A stretch of DNA of 64,000 nt, taken from positions 4,030,001 through 4,094,000 of the forward strand of contig OZ251532.1 of the NCBI GenBank assembly GCA_965243175.1, read 5' to 3'. The DNA comes from VXYL01 sp965243175. Lineage in GTDB: Bacteria > Pseudomonadota > Gammaproteobacteria > Pseudomonadales > Azotimanducaceae. The notes under the pieces are model-generated. The model saw only the letters and a list, made by a program, of their open reading frames with translations, was not told the DNA's origin and did no database searches. Below are positions 62,564-64,000 of the stretch, piece by piece; positions within the stretch are counted from its first letter, which is position 1, and each line of letters starts with the position of its first letter. A program made the translations under genes and the position numbers.

Positions 62564-63780
62564 TGTCGCGTGGCAACGCGAAGTTCCCCTGCCAGGAGGG
62601 CCGACATCAGAGATCGCTTGGCAACTTGGGCCTGCCGAATCGTGGCTTCTGTCTGCTTCGTGAGGTCGTCTACGGCCGAAAGGACGCCGGCAATCTTCCG
62701 CTGTTCTGCAAGCACGGGAAGAGGTACTCTTATGCGCTCGATATCGCCTCTCCGCAATCCAAACCGAGTAACTCCGTTTGCATACATCTGGAACTGCCTC
62801 TTTGCTTCTTCAGTGCAGAGAGCGTAGTGGAGGTACTCTCCGTCTAGCACAGACTTCTGTGGGCGGAGGATTGCAAGATGGTAGCCACAAACCAAATTCT
62901 TTACCGATCCTCGAATCACCGCGGGAACACCGATGTCTTTTGGCGTCTCGGAGTCCTTTGTAATAACTACATCGCCCGCATGTAGTTGACAGTTATTGAC
63001 CTCCCTCTCGGTAGCCGTGGCTTCCATGAACTCCATGCTATCGACAATGACTTCATTGTAGTACACATCTCGGTAGTTGCATAGCCGGACTGTTCTCTGT
63101 CCGGGCGTGATCAGCTTGTCGACACTGCTTAGCCGCAGGTCGACGACTTCCGACAATGCAGCCCAACGAATGTTGCAGTCGCGCCTCTGGACTAGCTCCT
63201 GTAGCAACCCACACTTGACAACCCGATACTGCTCCACGGCCTCACGGCTCTTCTCGATCACATCGTCCACCGCGGATAGAACCGCGGCAATCTCGCGTTG
63301 TTCCGACGCAGGGGGAAGATTGACTAAGAACTCGGATAGTTGTCTCCAAGAGGTCCTTGGCATCTTGGTGCCCGATGCAGTCGCTATCGCGTACTGGCGC
63401 AGGTGGTCCGACTGGGCGAGTTGGAGAAGGTAGGGGGTCTCGAGCCCGTCCCTGCCGAATATCGGCAGAATGTCAGTAGAACACAGTCCATCGAACGGGG
63501 CGACGGCTGCTTTCCTGAGATTAGGTCGGAGTTTTCCGAACAGCACGTCACCCTTGCGGAAGACAGTCTTCGCACTGACGGCACACCCGGCCACAGACCA
63601 ACCGAGAATCGCGGGCCATCCTTGCGCAAGGTGCTCAAGAGCGACATACCGGCGGCTGTCTGTCGCGTCTGGCTGGACTTTCTCGGTTCTCTGGTCAGCG
63701 CACTCGCCAAGCCGCCGCTGCGTCCAACCCTCTGGAATCTCGGCCTCAAGCGAAACAAGTTCTACCTCGTCGGTTCTCAT
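62560..63780 (-). CDS. hsdS: Type I restriction system specificity subunit HsdS
   Basis: 406 residues from ATG 63780. Two target-recognition domains are separated and followed by conserved helices: PPASEQREIAAVLSAVDDVIEKSREAVEQ (central) and LPVLAEQRKIAGVLSAVDDLTKQTEATIRQ (C-terminal). The first domain begins PEGWTQRRLGECADQ. The two coiled segments are typical spacers that set the distance between half-sites. The GC of the variable domains is lower than their surroundings, as is usual for exchanged recognition modules. The recognition sequence cannot be derived. It overlaps hsdM and hsdR by four bases each. Confidence 0.94.
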   Translation of the reverse strand: MRTDEVELVSLEAEIPEGWTQRRLGECADQRTEKVQPDATDSRRYVALEHLAQGWPAILGWSVAGCAVSAKTVFRKGDVLFGKLRPNLRKAAVAPFDGLCSTDILPIFGRDGLETPYLLQLAQSDHLRQYAIATASGTKMPRTSWRQLSEFLVNLPPASEQREIAAVLSAVDDVIEKSREAVEQYRVVKCGLLQELVQRRDCNIRWAALSEVVDLRLSSVDKLITPGQRTVRLCNYRDVYYNEVIVDSMEFMEATATEREVNNCQLHAGDVVITKDSETPKDIGVPAVIRGSVKNLVCGYHLAILRPQKSVLDGEYLHYALCTEEAKRQFQMYANGVTRFGLRRGDIERIRVPLPVLAEQRKIAGVLSAVDDLTKQTEATIRQAQVAKRSLMSALLAGELRVATRQ

Positions 63781-64000
63781 TCGCCGTATCCCAATGTCGC
63801 AAGGTGGCCGTTCATCCTCACTTCGGCCGCCGCCCGCTCTTGCTCAAGCTCGCGGAGCCTTCGTACCGCGTCGGCCAAGTCGATGCGTTCCTCTTCTTCG
63901 TGGGTGTCCACATAGCGGCTGATGCTGAGATTCCCGGCGTTCTGCTCGATCTCCTCAAGCCGCACTGCGCGGGCGAACTTCTCGACGTCCTTGAAGCCGC
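63777..64000 (-). CDS. hsdM: Type I restriction methylase HsdM, C-terminal part only
   Basis: The C-terminal 74 residues run in from the right edge: GFKDVEKFARAVRLEEIEQNAGNL..., then SISRYVDTHEEEERIDL, then a helical tail ending HLATLGYGE. EIEQNAGNLSISRYV is characteristic of HsdM C-termini, just after the methyltransferase core. The stop overlaps the hsdS ATG (ATGA). The catalytic N-terminal part lies outside this window. Confidence 0.9.
   Translation of the reverse strand, partial: GFKDVEKFARAVRLEEIEQNAGNLSISRYVDTHEEEERIDLADAVRRLRELEQERAAAEVRMNGHLATLGYGE

Overview
The window is GC-rich (about two thirds G+C) and densely packed. It looks like the chromosome of a free-living or host-associated proteobacterium, probably uncultivated and possibly gammaproteobacterial. 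The evidence is a K+-independent H+-pyrophosphatase, NuoF, PolB (DNA polymerase II), a Liv ABC transporter, SHMT, many acyl-CoA and SDR enzymes, GTG/TTG starts with GTGA or ATGA coupling, and a tRNA-Ile2 carrying a group I intron of the proteobacterial/cyanobacterial type. The exact lineage cannot be read from the sequence. The mix of catabolic enzymes with several toxin-antitoxin, Fic, restriction and ATPase loci, plus insertion sequences and decayed genes, suggests a genome undergoing rearrangement.

Layout. 1-3000: a decayed aspartic protease and a decayed Rpn-type nuclease, both interrupted by the same palindromic element, then an ankyrin protein. 3045-8650: hppA, a HigBA toxin-antitoxin pair with a visible operator, a Liv-type binding lipoprotein, folE and a DUF899 protein. 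8770-15240: a DUF3604 protein, a GPH-type transporter, a GyrI-like protein, an AAA ATPase and glyA.

15155-24081 is the most unusual region. A unit of about 1.9 kb has been tandemly triplicated. It holds the 5' end of glyA, a short peptide gene resembling a lasso/RiPP precursor, a Tat-type Rieske protein and most of abiEi. The original right end, abiEi-abiEii (type IV toxin-antitoxin), survives intact after the third unit. Each peptide gene carries a long poly-C run (22, 17 and 19 bases on the coding strand) a few codons after its start. Two copies are in frame and one is out of frame, as in a phase-variable contingency locus. An ISNCY-type element has inserted at a terminator-like hairpin in unit 2, and an ISAs1 element has inserted into the end of that element.

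24164-41988: a quinoprotein alcohol dehydrogenase with the lanthanide-type Asp-x-Asp motif coupled to a PhyH oxygenase; a P-loop NTPase-NUDIX fusion facing an AAA ATPase; tRNA-Val; a livFGMH operon with an enoyl-CoA hydratase; an SDR; polB; a phosphotriesterase-like hydrolase; a two-gene AAA ATPase/TOPRIM-like cassette that looks like defence; and a hydrolase with a Cys nucleophile. 42130-45770: three Fic proteins, two of them a tandem duplication and one with an AbiEi-like N-terminal region. 45819-58659: an alanine-type symporter, a thiolase-like protein, a secreted hydrolase, a Uma2 protein, a ZIP transporter, an enoyl-CoA hydratase/SDR pair, the intron-bearing tRNA-Ile2, arfB, a solitary nuoF and a luciferase-like oxidoreductase. 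58734-64000: a type I restriction operon read right to left as hsdM (partial)-hsdS-hsdR-YgjP-like metalloprotease, every junction overlapping by four bases.

Overall the region is ordinary metabolism interleaved with several compact defence or conflict modules. The triplicated, homopolymer-bearing peptide/Rieske/AbiE locus and the group I intron in tRNA-Ile2 are the most noteworthy structures.
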